From: an uncultured Fidelibacterota bacterium
GTDB lineage: Bacteria > Marinisomatota > Marinisomatia > SCGC-AAA003-L08 > GCA-002707645
Length of the DNA: 21,557 nucleotides
Assembly: GCA_913020255.1 (NCBI GenBank)
Contig: CAJWAW010000011.1
Span: forward strand, 1 to 21,557
Reading direction: 5' to 3'
A program made the position numbers and the translations under genes. Positions within the stretch are counted from its first letter, which is position 1. Every line of letters begins with the position of its first letter. Below, piece by piece: positions 14,534 through 21,557 of this stretch. The notes beneath the pieces were generated by a model. It had not been told where the DNA came from. It was given only the letters and a program-made list of their open reading frames with translations, and searched no databases.

Positions 14534-15047
14534 TAAAAATATAGTTATAAATGTTATTGGTTTTTATATCTGTTGGTGGCTTACAGTTCTTGGCGCTATA
14601 TCTGGATTTTATTTTATTGGCCCTTTAGTGACATTCTTTTTTGTTGTTTTACATTTGTATAAAGTAGCAAATCATAAAAAAGAAGATATGTTTTTAATTA
14701 TCTGCTTTTTATTAGGATTAATAATTGAAAGTATTTTACTTAATTCTAATGTTATTATTCATAAAGGATTTTTAGTAGAATATAATATTGCTCCCTTATG
14801 GTCTGTTTCGTTATGGGTTTGTTTTGGGAGCACGCTATTTCATAGCTTTAAATGGTTAAGCAAACAATATTTCATAAGCATATTATTAGGATTTTTTTCA
14901 GCACCACTAATTTATTTTTCTATGAATTCTATAGGTATAATAGAATTTGGTATGAATAAAATTTATGTTGGTCTTATAACTTCATTTTTATGGGCTGTTT
15001 TTATACCTTTATTTATTTACATATCTGATAGGTTATTAGAAGAATGA
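14520..15047 (+). CDS. DUF2878-like integral membrane protein
   Basis: This 175-residue protein is almost entirely hydrophobic with about five membrane helices. The pattern 'FYICWWLTVLGAISGFYFIGP' near the N-terminus, 'GLIIES' and the 'VSLWVCFGSTLFHS' stretch fit the DUF2878 family as I remember it. That family has no established function and in other bacteria often lies beside SDR and fatty-acid-modifying genes. It overlaps the SDR gene by 14 nt and the next gene by 4 nt (ATGA), so it is surely co-transcribed. Confidence 0.75.
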   Translation: MNIINKNIVINVIGFYICWWLTVLGAISGFYFIGPLVTFFFVVLHLYKVANHKKEDMFLIICFLLGLIIESILLNSNVIIHKGFLVEYNIAPLWSVSLWVCFGSTLFHSFKWLSKQYFISILLGFFSAPLIYFSMNSIGIIEFGMNKIYVGLITSFLWAVFIPLFIYISDRLLEE

Positions 15048-15664
15048 AATTATTTTTAGTTTTTTTTATATCCTTGTTATCTGCAGGAAGTATTCACCTA
15101 TTATCTGATTTTTATAATAATGATAAATGGCAACTAAAGGATACATCTATTGATAATATACAAATATTAGAAACATATGATGCTGATTATAGTGATAAGT
15201 TTATTAGAATAGAGGGATCTGTGGACAACAGGGATTCTATATTAAATACTATAGAGTCAATTTCTGATTATAATAATATTGTATCAAATAAAAACATTTC
15301 TTCAGATTTTTTATTTTCTAATGGTGATACTTTATTTTGTTATCAAAGAATAAGTAATTCTATCCCTTTTATAAGAGATAGGCAGTATATATTTAAGATG
15401 TATCGTGTTGATAATAGTCGAATTGATTGGTATTTAGTAAATGAAAATCATGCTGCATTGCAACCATATCTAAAAGATGATGTTAGAACTTTAACGTATG
15501 GTGCAGGATCATGGAAGTTCTCAGATGATGAAAAAATATTAATTTATAGAATGTATATGGATGAGGAAGTAAATTTACCATTATCTTTTATTCAAAAATT
15601 AAGAATTAATTATGCTTTGAATATATTTAATGATGTAATTAATTGGTCAAAAGGAGACAAATGA
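15044..15664 (+). CDS. START-like (SRPBCC) lipid-binding protein, membrane-anchored or exported
   Basis: This 206-residue protein begins with a hydrophobic segment (about residues 3-17), acting as signal or anchor. The rest resembles a START/SRPBCC domain: 'IRDRQYIFKMYRVDNSRIDW' strands, 'TYGAGSWKF' and a long C-terminal amphipathic helix ('PLSFIQKLRINYALNIFNDV'). Such domains bind lipids or other hydrophobic ligands. The match is by pattern, without a diagnostic catalytic motif. Its stop TGA overlaps the GPx ATG, and it sits between a DUF2878-like membrane protein and a peroxidase, which suggests a role in membrane lipid maintenance. Confidence 0.65.
   Translation: MKLFLVFFISLLSAGSIHLLSDFYNNDKWQLKDTSIDNIQILETYDADYSDKFIRIEGSVDNRDSILNTIESISDYNNIVSNKNISSDFLFSNGDTLFCYQRISNSIPFIRDRQYIFKMYRVDNSRIDWYLVNENHAALQPYLKDDVRTLTYGAGSWKFSDDEKILIYRMYMDEEVNLPLSFIQKLRINYALNIFNDVINWSKGDK
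15651..15656 (+). promoter_or_regulatory. Ribosome binding site fixing the glutathione peroxidase start
   Basis: AAGGAG lies 4 nt before the ATG at 15661, so that ATG is preferred over an in-frame start at 15643 that would overlap the upstream gene further and add a charged stretch before the signal peptide. Confidence 0.75.
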
Positions 15665-16242
15665 AATATTTATTATTTATATTAATTTTTATAATTTTTT
15701 CATCAATTGGATTTTCTTTTTTCAATAAAGATGAAATCAATTTAGATAATTATTCTGAAAATATATATGATTATTCAATTAATCTTATTAATGGCAATAC
15801 TGTTGATTTAAAATCTTATAAAGGAAAAAAAATAATTTTAGTTAATGTTGCATCTAAGTGTGGATATACTCCTCAATATGATGGTTTGCAAAAATTATAT
15901 GAAAAGTATAATCAAAAGCTAGAGGTTGTAGGTGTACCTGCTAATGATTTTTTGTGGCAGGAGCCCGGTAAAAACAAAGATATTCAAACATTTTGTAAAG
16001 TTAATTATGGTGTTACATTTCCAATTGTAGAAAAGTCTATTGTAAAAAAAACTAAGGGTCAACATCCTTTGTTTACTTGGTTGACTCATGAAGATTTAAA
16101 TGGATGGAATGATGCTGCTCCAGGATGGAATTTTTATAAATATTTAATTGATGAAAATGGAAAACTAATACGTGTTTTATCTTCCAAAGTAAAGCCCTTT
16201 GATGAGCAAATTATTAATTTTATTGAAAATGAAACTGAATAA
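15661..16242 (+). CDS. Glutathione peroxidase family protein (Cys form), exported
   Basis: This 193-residue protein has a hydrophobic N-terminal segment (about residues 3-20) absent from cytoplasmic GPx, so it is probably periplasmic or membrane-anchored. The peroxidatic motif is 'VNVASKCGYTPQY' with Cys67 (TGT at 15859-15861). The rest of the tetrad is Gln100 in 'WQEPG' and Trp156-Asn157 in 'PGWNFYKYLI'. Cys112 in 'FCKVNYGVTFP' is also conserved in the family. Such enzymes reduce hydrogen peroxide or lipid hydroperoxides, in bacteria usually with thioredoxin as donor. The active residue is Cys although this genome appears to use selenocysteine nearby, so it serves as an internal contrast. 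It overlaps the next gene by 14 nt. Confidence 0.9.
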   Translation: MKYLLFILIFIIFSSIGFSFFNKDEINLDNYSENIYDYSINLINGNTVDLKSYKGKKIILVNVASKCGYTPQYDGLQKLYEKYNQKLEVVGVPANDFLWQEPGKNKDIQTFCKVNYGVTFPIVEKSIVKKTKGQHPLFTWLTHEDLNGWNDAAPGWNFYKYLIDENGKLIRVLSSKVKPFDEQIINFIENETE

Positions 16243-18463
16243 TTTTGTTTTTATATTATTTTTTTCTTTTTTAATTCCATCTGTAATAGTTGGTACTATT
16301 TCAGATGAAGATGGTAATCCAATTATTTATGCTAATGTTTATTTAAAAGATACTTTTGATGGAACTTCTTCTGATGACAAGGGATCTTTTGCATTTGATA
16401 CATCTGAATCAGGGTTGCAAACGTTAATAGTTAGCTTTATTGGTTATGAAACTTATGAAGCACAACAAAATGTAAATACTAATCTTACATTAAATATAGT
16501 ATTAAAAGAATTAATCACCAAGGCTGATGAAGTTATTATTACGGCTGGCTCTTTTGGGGCAAGTGATGATGAAAAAGTTATTGTATTAGATCCTATTGAT
16601 ATTGTAACTGTAGCTAGCTCTAGGGGAGAAATTTCAGGAGCACTTGAAGCTTTACCTGGTACTCAGCCACAAGCAGATAAAGAAGGAATTTATGTAAGAG
16701 GTGGAGATGCTTCAGAAGCTAAACAGATTGTAGATGGTATGTTAATACAAAACCCATATTTTAGTGATGTACCAGATATACCACAAAGAGGTCGTTTTGA
16801 GCCCTTTGATTTTCAGGGTACTGCTTTTAGTCAAGGTGGTTATTCTGCTCAATATGGACAAGCATTATCTGCAATAGTAGATCTTAAAACCTGGAGTAGG
16901 TTTGGTGACTTTAATGCTAATACATTTGGGATTACTCCATTAAGCCTTGGTTATGGTAGAGCATATGGTAATGATAGCACTGTTTACGGTATTAATATAG
17001 ATTATTCTAATCTAAAGTATTTCCAAAATTTTAATAGTAGTTCTGATTTTATTAAAAGTAGAGTTAATTTTTCTAAACCACCTAAAGGATTAGAATTGAA
17101 AACTAATTATTCAAAAAAGTTTAAAAAAGGAATATATAAATATTTAGGTAGAATTACAGATTACAGTCTTGGTACTAATGAAAGTGAAATAGGTTCAGGT
17201 TTTGATTTAAATAATAAGAATGTATTTATTTTAAGCACATATAAAGGTGAACTAAATGATTCGTGGTTATTGCAATTAGGATTGTCATACTCAAATAATG
17301 AAAATGATTCAAAGATTTATATTCCTGATTTATTAAGTATAGACTCTTATGATGACTTATTACAATTTAGGACAGTTTTATCTAAAAAAATATTTTCTAA
17401 ATCAAAAATTAAATTTGGATTCCATGTTTTTGATCAATCTAGTGAATTTATGAATTATACCTACGAGTTTAATATAGATGATTCTGTAGAAAATATTAAT
17501 TTCAATCAAAATAATATTATTATTGATGAGTTTTTATCAACAGCCTTTACTGAATTAGATCTACGTATATCCAAAAAATTTGCTATAAATGCTGGTCTTA
17601 GATATGAAAATTCTGATTTATTGAATCAAAGCAGTATATCTCCAAGATTTTCTTCAGCTATTAAGGTAACAAAGCATAGTCAGATTTCCTATGCTTATGG
17701 TCAATTTTTTCAAACTCCAGATATGGGTTTTGATCTTTGGTATAGGCAAAATAATATAGATGTAAATTTTAATAGTTCAGGGTTGGATTTTGAAAAATCC
17801 ACACATAATATTTTGAATTATGAATGGTCTAAGAAGAAAAAAACTATTAGATTTGAGATTTTTGATAAGAAGTATGAAAATCTTATTACATCTAATAGTG
17901 ATAACTGTAATTTTGATATTTGTAATAATACTTTATCTAATGATGGCTATGGATATTCTAGAGGAGCAGAATTATTTTGGAGATCTGATCAAACATCAGA
18001 TGGAGTAGGACGAGATATTTGGGTTGCTTATTCATATTTAGATAGTAAAAGAAAATTTAAACAATATTCAGATGAGATTATACCAAGTTTTGCATCTAAT
18101 CATAAGCTAACATTTATATATAAAAATGGATTAAAACTACCAAATGGAGCAGGATTTAATAGTAGCTTAGCTATTACAGCGACAACAGGATATCCATATT
18201 ATGACCCATATCAAGAATTACAGAGAGAGTCAGATCCTTATTTGTCATTTGATATTGGTGGAAGTTATCTTCCTGATATTGATAATGGATTTATGGTAAT
18301 TTTCTTTAATATCTCCAATCCATTTGGGTATAGAAATAGTTTTGGGTATAGTTATGTAGATTTTGATTCAACTGAATTGCTTGAGCCTGAAGAAAAGTTG
18401 CCTGGAAGCTTAAGAAGTGTTTTTATTGGATGTTTCATGTTCTTCTCAATAGATAAAAAATAA
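16229..18463 (+). CDS. TonB-dependent outer-membrane receptor with CarboxypepD-regulatory-like N-domain
   Basis: From ATG 16229, inside the end of the peroxidase gene, the product is 744 residues. A signal peptide (about residues 5-20) is followed by a carboxypeptidase-regulatory-like beta domain ('GTISDEDGNPIIYANVYLKD' to about residue 95), a plug domain with 'GIYVRGGDASEAKQIVDGM', and a beta barrel ('YSAQYGQALSAIVDLKTW', 'GLRYENSDLL', 'GAELFWRS') to the C-terminus. This is the usual architecture in Bacteroidota-like phyla for energised uptake of large or scarce nutrients. No TonB box was picked out. It is slightly short for the family. The next two genes follow without gaps, so substrate clues come from them: a TPR-like protein and a phosphodiesterase. 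Confidence 0.88.
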   Translation: MKLNNFVFILFFSFLIPSVIVGTISDEDGNPIIYANVYLKDTFDGTSSDDKGSFAFDTSESGLQTLIVSFIGYETYEAQQNVNTNLTLNIVLKELITKADEVIITAGSFGASDDEKVIVLDPIDIVTVASSRGEISGALEALPGTQPQADKEGIYVRGGDASEAKQIVDGMLIQNPYFSDVPDIPQRGRFEPFDFQGTAFSQGGYSAQYGQALSAIVDLKTWSRFGDFNANTFGITPLSLGYGRAYGNDSTVYGINIDYSNLKYFQNFNSSSDFIKSRVNFSKPPKGLELKTNYSKKFKKGIYKYLGRITDYSLGTNESEIGSGFDLNNKNVFILSTYKGELNDSWLLQLGLSYSNNENDSKIYIPDLLSIDSYDDLLQFRTVLSKKIFSKSKIKFGFHVFDQSSEFMNYTYEFNIDDSVENINFNQNNIIIDEFLSTAFTELDLRISKKFAINAGLRYENSDLLNQSSISPRFSSAIKVTKHSQISYAYGQFFQTPDMGFDLWYRQNNIDVNFNSSGLDFEKSTHNILNYEWSKKKKTIRFEIFDKKYENLITSNSDNCNFDICNNTLSNDGYGYSRGAELFWRSDQTSDGVGRDIWVAYSYLDSKRKFKQYSDEIIPSFASNHKLTFIYKNGLKLPNGAGFNSSLAITATTGYPYYDPYQELQRESDPYLSFDIGGSYLPDIDNGFMVIFFNISNPFGYRNSFGYSYVDFDSTELLEPEEKLPGSLRSVFIGCFMFFSIDKK

Positions 18464-19120
18464 ATGAAACTTAAATTCTTTATATTAATAAGTAGTTTAG
18501 TTTTTTGCTTGGATTTCTCTGATAGGTATTATCAATCGATGGATAAAGGTATTAAAATGTTTGATTCATCTGATACGGAAGAGGCATTACTGAAAACATC
18601 AAATTATTTTTATCGTATATCTCAAGTTGTAAAGACTGATTGGCTATCAAGCTATTATTATGCTCTGTGCAATACTAAGATAAGTATGTATCAAGATGAC
18701 TCTGATATTAAAGAAGAATATTTAGATAAAGCCTTTGAAATTTTAGCACCCTTTGACTCACTTGGAGTTAATAATATTGATTCTCTAGCAATGTCAGAAA
18801 TCCATACTTTAAAAGCGATGATATATGTAGGGAAGATTTTTATTAATCCAATGGTTAACGGTATGAAATATGGACCACTTTCCGGTCAAAGCATTGCTAA
18901 AGCAATTGCATTTAATTCTAAAAATCCACGTCCATACTATTTAGATGGTCAATCAAAATTCTATACCCCTTCAGCTTTTGGTGGTGGTGTAGATAAAGCA
19001 TTACCATTACTTAAAGAATCTTTAGATTATTATAGAAATTTTGAAGCGAAAAAATATTGGCCAAATTGGGGTATGGAAGACTGTGAAAACTTATATAATA
19101 AGGCAATAAATGAGGACTAG
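18464..19120 (+). CDS. Exported TPR-like helical protein
   Basis: This 218-residue protein has a signal peptide ('FFILISSLVFCLDF'). The mature part is largely helical, with repeated Ala/Leu/Tyr spacing and 'GGGVDKALPLLKESLDYYRN' near the C-terminus, as in tetratricopeptide-type repeats. The ATG follows the receptor's stop directly (TAAATG) and the gene overlaps the next one by 11 nt. It has no enzyme motif. A periplasmic accessory or scaffold protein of the receptor is the likeliest role, inferred from position. Confidence 0.65.
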   Translation: MKLKFFILISSLVFCLDFSDRYYQSMDKGIKMFDSSDTEEALLKTSNYFYRISQVVKTDWLSSYYYALCNTKISMYQDDSDIKEEYLDKAFEILAPFDSLGVNNIDSLAMSEIHTLKAMIYVGKIFINPMVNGMKYGPLSGQSIAKAIAFNSKNPRPYYLDGQSKFYTPSAFGGGVDKALPLLKESLDYYRNFEAKKYWPNWGMEDCENLYNKAINED

Positions 19121-20294
19121 TATAAAAACCATAGCATGTATTTTATTTGCTTCTTCTTTTTTATTTAGTTTAGATAATGAACAGAAATATGTTGTTTTAG
19201 TTTCTTTTGATGGCTTTAGGTATGATTATGATAAAAGAGTTGACACACCTTATTTTGATTATTTAAAAGATTGGGGTGTTAAGGCTAAGTCTTTAAAGCC
19301 AGTTTTCCCATCATTTACATTTCCTAATCATTATTCGATTGCAACAGGTTGCTATGCTGATAAACATAAAATTATAGGTAATGAATTTATTAATGATTTA
19401 GGTCAGTATTCTTATAAAGATAAAAGTACGGTTCAGGATTCTAAGTGGTATGGAGCAGAGCCGATATGGGTTACAGCAGAAAAAAAAGAGATTATAACTG
19501 CTACTTATTTTTGGGTTGGCTCTGAAGCTCCTATTGGCGGTTATTATCCAACCTATTATAAAAATTATGAAAATGGTATTAATCCTCTAGATAAAGTTGA
19601 CCAGGTAGTCGATTGGTTGGAATTACCTGTTTCTGAAAGACCTCGTTTAATTTGTTTATACTTTAATGAGCCTGATCATGCTGGTCATGTTTTTGGTGCT
19701 AGTTCTGATGAGGTGAATGATAAGATTCGAGAGTCTGATTATATTTTAGGTTATTTATTACGATCTTTAGCTACACTTGATATTTATAATAACATTGATT
19801 TAGTTATTGTTAGTGATCATGGGATGGTTGATGTTTCTAAAGATAAAATAATAAATATTAATAATTATAATATACCTGGAATAATTGATGGTAAAGGGCC
19901 AATTGTGAATATTTTAAGCGATGATAAATCTATTATTGATCTCGTTATTCCAAATGCAACTATTGTACCTGCTAAATTAAATTATGATTTGCATTATGAT
20001 AGCTCTATGTATGATTTTTTATTGATAGCTGACGAAGGATGGATGATGTATTCAGATGAACATTTACAAGAATATAATGGTAAAATTCCTGTTAAAGGTA
20101 TGCATGGCTATCATTCAGATAGTATTAATATGCATGCTATTTTTTATGCGTTTGGTCCATCTTTTAAAAAATCACTTCAAATTGATACATTTGAACTAAT
20201 TCATATTTATCCGATGATATGTAAATTGCTTGAGATTACACCCTATGAAAACATTGATGGGGACTTAGAAATATTAAAGCCTATTTTGAAGTAG
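19110..20294 (+). CDS. Exported nucleotide pyrophosphatase/phosphodiesterase-type alkaline phosphatase superfamily enzyme
   Basis: This 394-residue protein has a signal peptide (about residues 5-20). 'VVLVSFDGFRYDY' gives metal ligand Asp34. 'PSFTFPNHYSIATGCYADKH' holds catalytic Thr70 and Asn73-His74. 'NEPDHAGHVFG', 'IVSDHGM' and 'MHGYHS' supply the other Asp and His zinc ligands. This is the NPP branch of the alkaline phosphatase superfamily, which cleaves nucleotide or phospholipid phosphodiester bonds. All key residues are present and the length is normal. Coupled to a TonB-dependent receptor, it may release phosphate, nucleosides or head groups for uptake; the exact substrate cannot be read from sequence. 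Confidence 0.87.
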   Translation: MRTSIKTIACILFASSFLFSLDNEQKYVVLVSFDGFRYDYDKRVDTPYFDYLKDWGVKAKSLKPVFPSFTFPNHYSIATGCYADKHKIIGNEFINDLGQYSYKDKSTVQDSKWYGAEPIWVTAEKKEIITATYFWVGSEAPIGGYYPTYYKNYENGINPLDKVDQVVDWLELPVSERPRLICLYFNEPDHAGHVFGASSDEVNDKIRESDYILGYLLRSLATLDIYNNIDLVIVSDHGMVDVSKDKIININNYNIPGIIDGKGPIVNILSDDKSIIDLVIPNATIVPAKLNYDLHYDSSMYDFLLIADEGWMMYSDEHLQEYNGKIPVKGMHGYHSDSINMHAIFYAFGPSFKKSLQIDTFELIHIYPMICKLLEITPYENIDGDLEILKPILK

Positions 20295-20295
20295 A

Positions 20296-21009
20296 ATGGA
20301 ATTATTTTATTCAAATAAAATTGACAATAATATAATTACACTTGATCCTTCTGAATCAAAGCATTGCTTGAAAGTATTAAGGAAGTCAATTGGAGATATA
20401 ATTTCTATTGTTGATGGTAAGGGAACACTTTTTAAAGGAAAAATTATCACTAATGATAATAAACAGTGTGAGATTAAGGTTCAAGAGTCTATCAAAGATT
20501 ATAATAAGCGGGATTATTATGTGCATATTGCTATTTCACCGATAAAAAATCATCATAGGATTGAATGGTTTATTGAAAAGTCTATTGAAATAGGAGTTGA
20601 TGAAATTTCATTTATCGATTGTTCAAGAACTATTCGTAAAAAAATCAATATAGATAGATTAAATAAAACTGCTATTTCAGCAATGAAGCAAACGCTCAAA
20701 GCAAAACTCCCTAAAATTAATTCAATTGTAAAGTTAAATGATTTTGTAGTAAAAAATAATAATAGTAATAAGTTTATTTGCCATCTTGAAGATGAAACAC
20801 CTAAAACAATTTTCGATTTTGATAAAAAAAATAAATTCAAAGATTCTGCATGTATAATGATTGGTCCAGAGGGAGATTTTACTATTGATGAAATAAATTT
20901 TTCAAAAGAAAATAGCTTTTCATTTTTATCGCTAGGTGATAGCAGGTTAAGGACAGAAACAGCTGGTGTTGTTGCTTGCCATCTACTTAATATTGCTTAT
21001 AATGATTAA
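20296..21009 (+). CDS. rsmE: 16S rRNA (uracil-1498-N3)-methyltransferase RsmE
   Basis: This 237-residue protein is the normal length for RsmE. An N-terminal PUA-like domain ('SESKHCLKVLRKSIGDIISI') precedes a SPOUT methyltransferase domain with 'RIEWFIEKSIEIGVDEISFI', the SAM-binding 'IGPEGDF' (Gly190-Phe195) and the knot motif 'LGDSRLRTETAGVV' (from residue 213). The enzyme methylates U1498 of 16S rRNA in the cytoplasm. It starts one base after the phosphodiesterase stop and overlaps tadA by 8 nt, a housekeeping pair at the end of the run. Confidence 0.95.
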   Translation: MELFYSNKIDNNIITLDPSESKHCLKVLRKSIGDIISIVDGKGTLFKGKIITNDNKQCEIKVQESIKDYNKRDYYVHIAISPIKNHHRIEWFIEKSIEIGVDEISFIDCSRTIRKKINIDRLNKTAISAMKQTLKAKLPKINSIVKLNDFVVKNNNSNKFICHLEDETPKTIFDFDKKNKFKDSACIMIGPEGDFTIDEINFSKENSFSFLSLGDSRLRTETAGVVACHLLNIAYND

Positions 21010-21463
21010 AGAAATATCGAAAAATGAAAAATGGATGTTACAAGCACTAAAACAAGCAGAAAAAGCATATTTATTTGATGAAGTGCCTATTGGTTGTGTT
21101 ATTATTAAAAACGATACAATTATTGGCTTGGGGTATAATCAAGTAGAGAAATTGCATGATTCTACGGCTCATGCTGAAATAATAGCAATTACTTCTGCTG
21201 CTAATCATCTAGGTGATTGGAGGCTTAATAAATGTAGTTTATATGTTACGAAAGAACCTTGTGTTATGTGTTTTGGTGCAATCTTAAATTCTAGAATCAA
21301 TCATTTATATTATGGTTTACAAGATTTAGAAAATGGATTTAGTGTGAAAATTAAAAATGATAGGTTGTTTAATAATCACTTAAAAAATATTAAGCATGGA
21401 ATTTTAAAAAATGATTGCAAATATTTGATTCAAGACTTTTTTATTAATAAGAGAAAAAAATAA
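21002..21463 (+). CDS. tadA: tRNA-specific adenosine deaminase TadA
   Basis: The chosen start is ATG 21002, giving 153 residues that begin directly before the first helix of the family; an upstream start at 20966 would add a hydrophobic stretch encoded inside rsmE. The zinc/catalytic motifs are 'HAE' (His57, Glu59) and 'PCVMC' (Cys87, Cys90), as in cytidine/deoxycytidylate-type deaminases, and 'VPIGCVII' is typical of TadA. It converts A34 of tRNA-Arg(ACG) to inosine, which is essential for reading CGN codons in most bacteria. The substrate tRNA gene lies at 13424 in this same window. All key residues are present. Confidence 0.95.
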   Translation: MIKEISKNEKWMLQALKQAEKAYLFDEVPIGCVIIKNDTIIGLGYNQVEKLHDSTAHAEIIAITSAANHLGDWRLNKCSLYVTKEPCVMCFGAILNSRINHLYYGLQDLENGFSVKIKNDRLFNNHLKNIKHGILKNDCKYLIQDFFINKRKK

Positions 21464-21502
21464 TAAAAAAACATACAAAGAAAGTATTAAATTTATGTAT
21501 TG

Positions 21503-21557
21503 GGAGAGGTGTCCGAGTGGTTTAAGGTGCACGCCTGGAACGCGTGTATGGATGAAA
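21503..21557 (+). tRNA. tRNA-Ser(GGA), cut by the window end
   Basis: The 5' acceptor strand GGAGAGG, the D-arm 'CCGAGTGG' and the anticodon stem CACGC/GCGTG with loop CTGGAAC are present. The anticodon is GGA (21537-21539). The sequence ends in the variable arm, so the T-arm and 3' end are outside the window. Confidence 0.9.

Noticed and set aside
15859..15861. Glutathione peroxidase as a fourth selenoprotein
   Set aside because: The active-site codon is TGT (Cys), not TGA.
20553..20840. Minus-strand open frame inside rsmE
   Set aside because: It lies wholly opposite a clear rsmE coding region and shows no recognisable motif.

Overview
This is a strongly AT-rich bacterial window with densely packed, mostly plus-strand genes. 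It most resembles a marine member of Candidatus Marinimicrobia (SAR406/Neomarinimicrobiota) or a close relative. That rests on the combination of thrombospondin-type-3-like Asp/Asn repeats, 'GCTD..A.NY.....DGSC' modules, 'DCNGDxGG..YLNEC.VCVGG' Cys repeats, C-terminal dockerin-like pairs on small secreted proteins, and a 'AYPNPFNP' C-terminal sorting domain. The assignment is inference from protein style; no 16S rRNA or ribosomal protein gene is present.

The central result lies between 7264 and 11427. Three genes are each interrupted by one in-frame TGA (7486-7488, 8709-8711, 10744-10746) in the same place: the first Cys position of a thioredoxin-type CxxC (SW-U-GSC, SW-U-NTC, TW-U-PGC). The reading frame stays open on both sides, the C-terminal halves hold the expected cis-Pro segment of the thioredoxin fold, and a short hairpin with a GU-containing apical loop starts 22-27 nt after each TGA, as in bacterial SECIS elements. 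TGA is an ordinary stop elsewhere in the window and Trp is TGG. I therefore annotate three exported thioredoxin-like selenoproteins, which a standard pipeline would split into six fragments. They are interleaved with a type 1 copper (cupredoxin) protein and two tiny Cys-rich proteins. Two of the selenoproteins and the cupredoxin end in dockerin-like modules. The run ends at a clear intrinsic terminator (11454-11483). It looks like an extracytoplasmic selenium/copper/thiol redox system, but its substrate is unknown.

Layout: 1-2955, 3' part of a giant repeat-rich secreted protein with a sorting domain; 3020-7191, a Cys-repeat secreted protein, a TlpA-like thioredoxin and an outer-membrane protein, all overlapping; 7264-11427, the selenoprotein/cupredoxin cluster; 11491-12573, an L-2-hydroxyglutarate-oxidase-like flavoprotein, convergent with a minus-strand alpha/beta hydrolase (12575-13369); 13424-13497, tRNA-Arg(ACG); 13571-16242, an SDR/NDUFA9-like protein, a DUF2878-like membrane protein, a START-like protein and a Cys-type glutathione peroxidase; 16229-20294, a TonB-dependent receptor, a TPR-like protein and a nucleotide pyrophosphatase/phosphodiesterase-type enzyme, probably an uptake unit; 20296-21463, rsmE and tadA; 21503-end, tRNA-Ser(GGA), cut by the window edge. 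TadA is the enzyme that deaminates A34 of tRNA-Arg(ACG), so enzyme and substrate tRNA both occur here.

No stretch of more than 300 bases lacks a gene. No insertion sequence, CRISPR array, phage gene or rRNA was seen. The general selenocysteine machinery (selA, selB, selC, selD) is not in the window and would have to be elsewhere in the genome.
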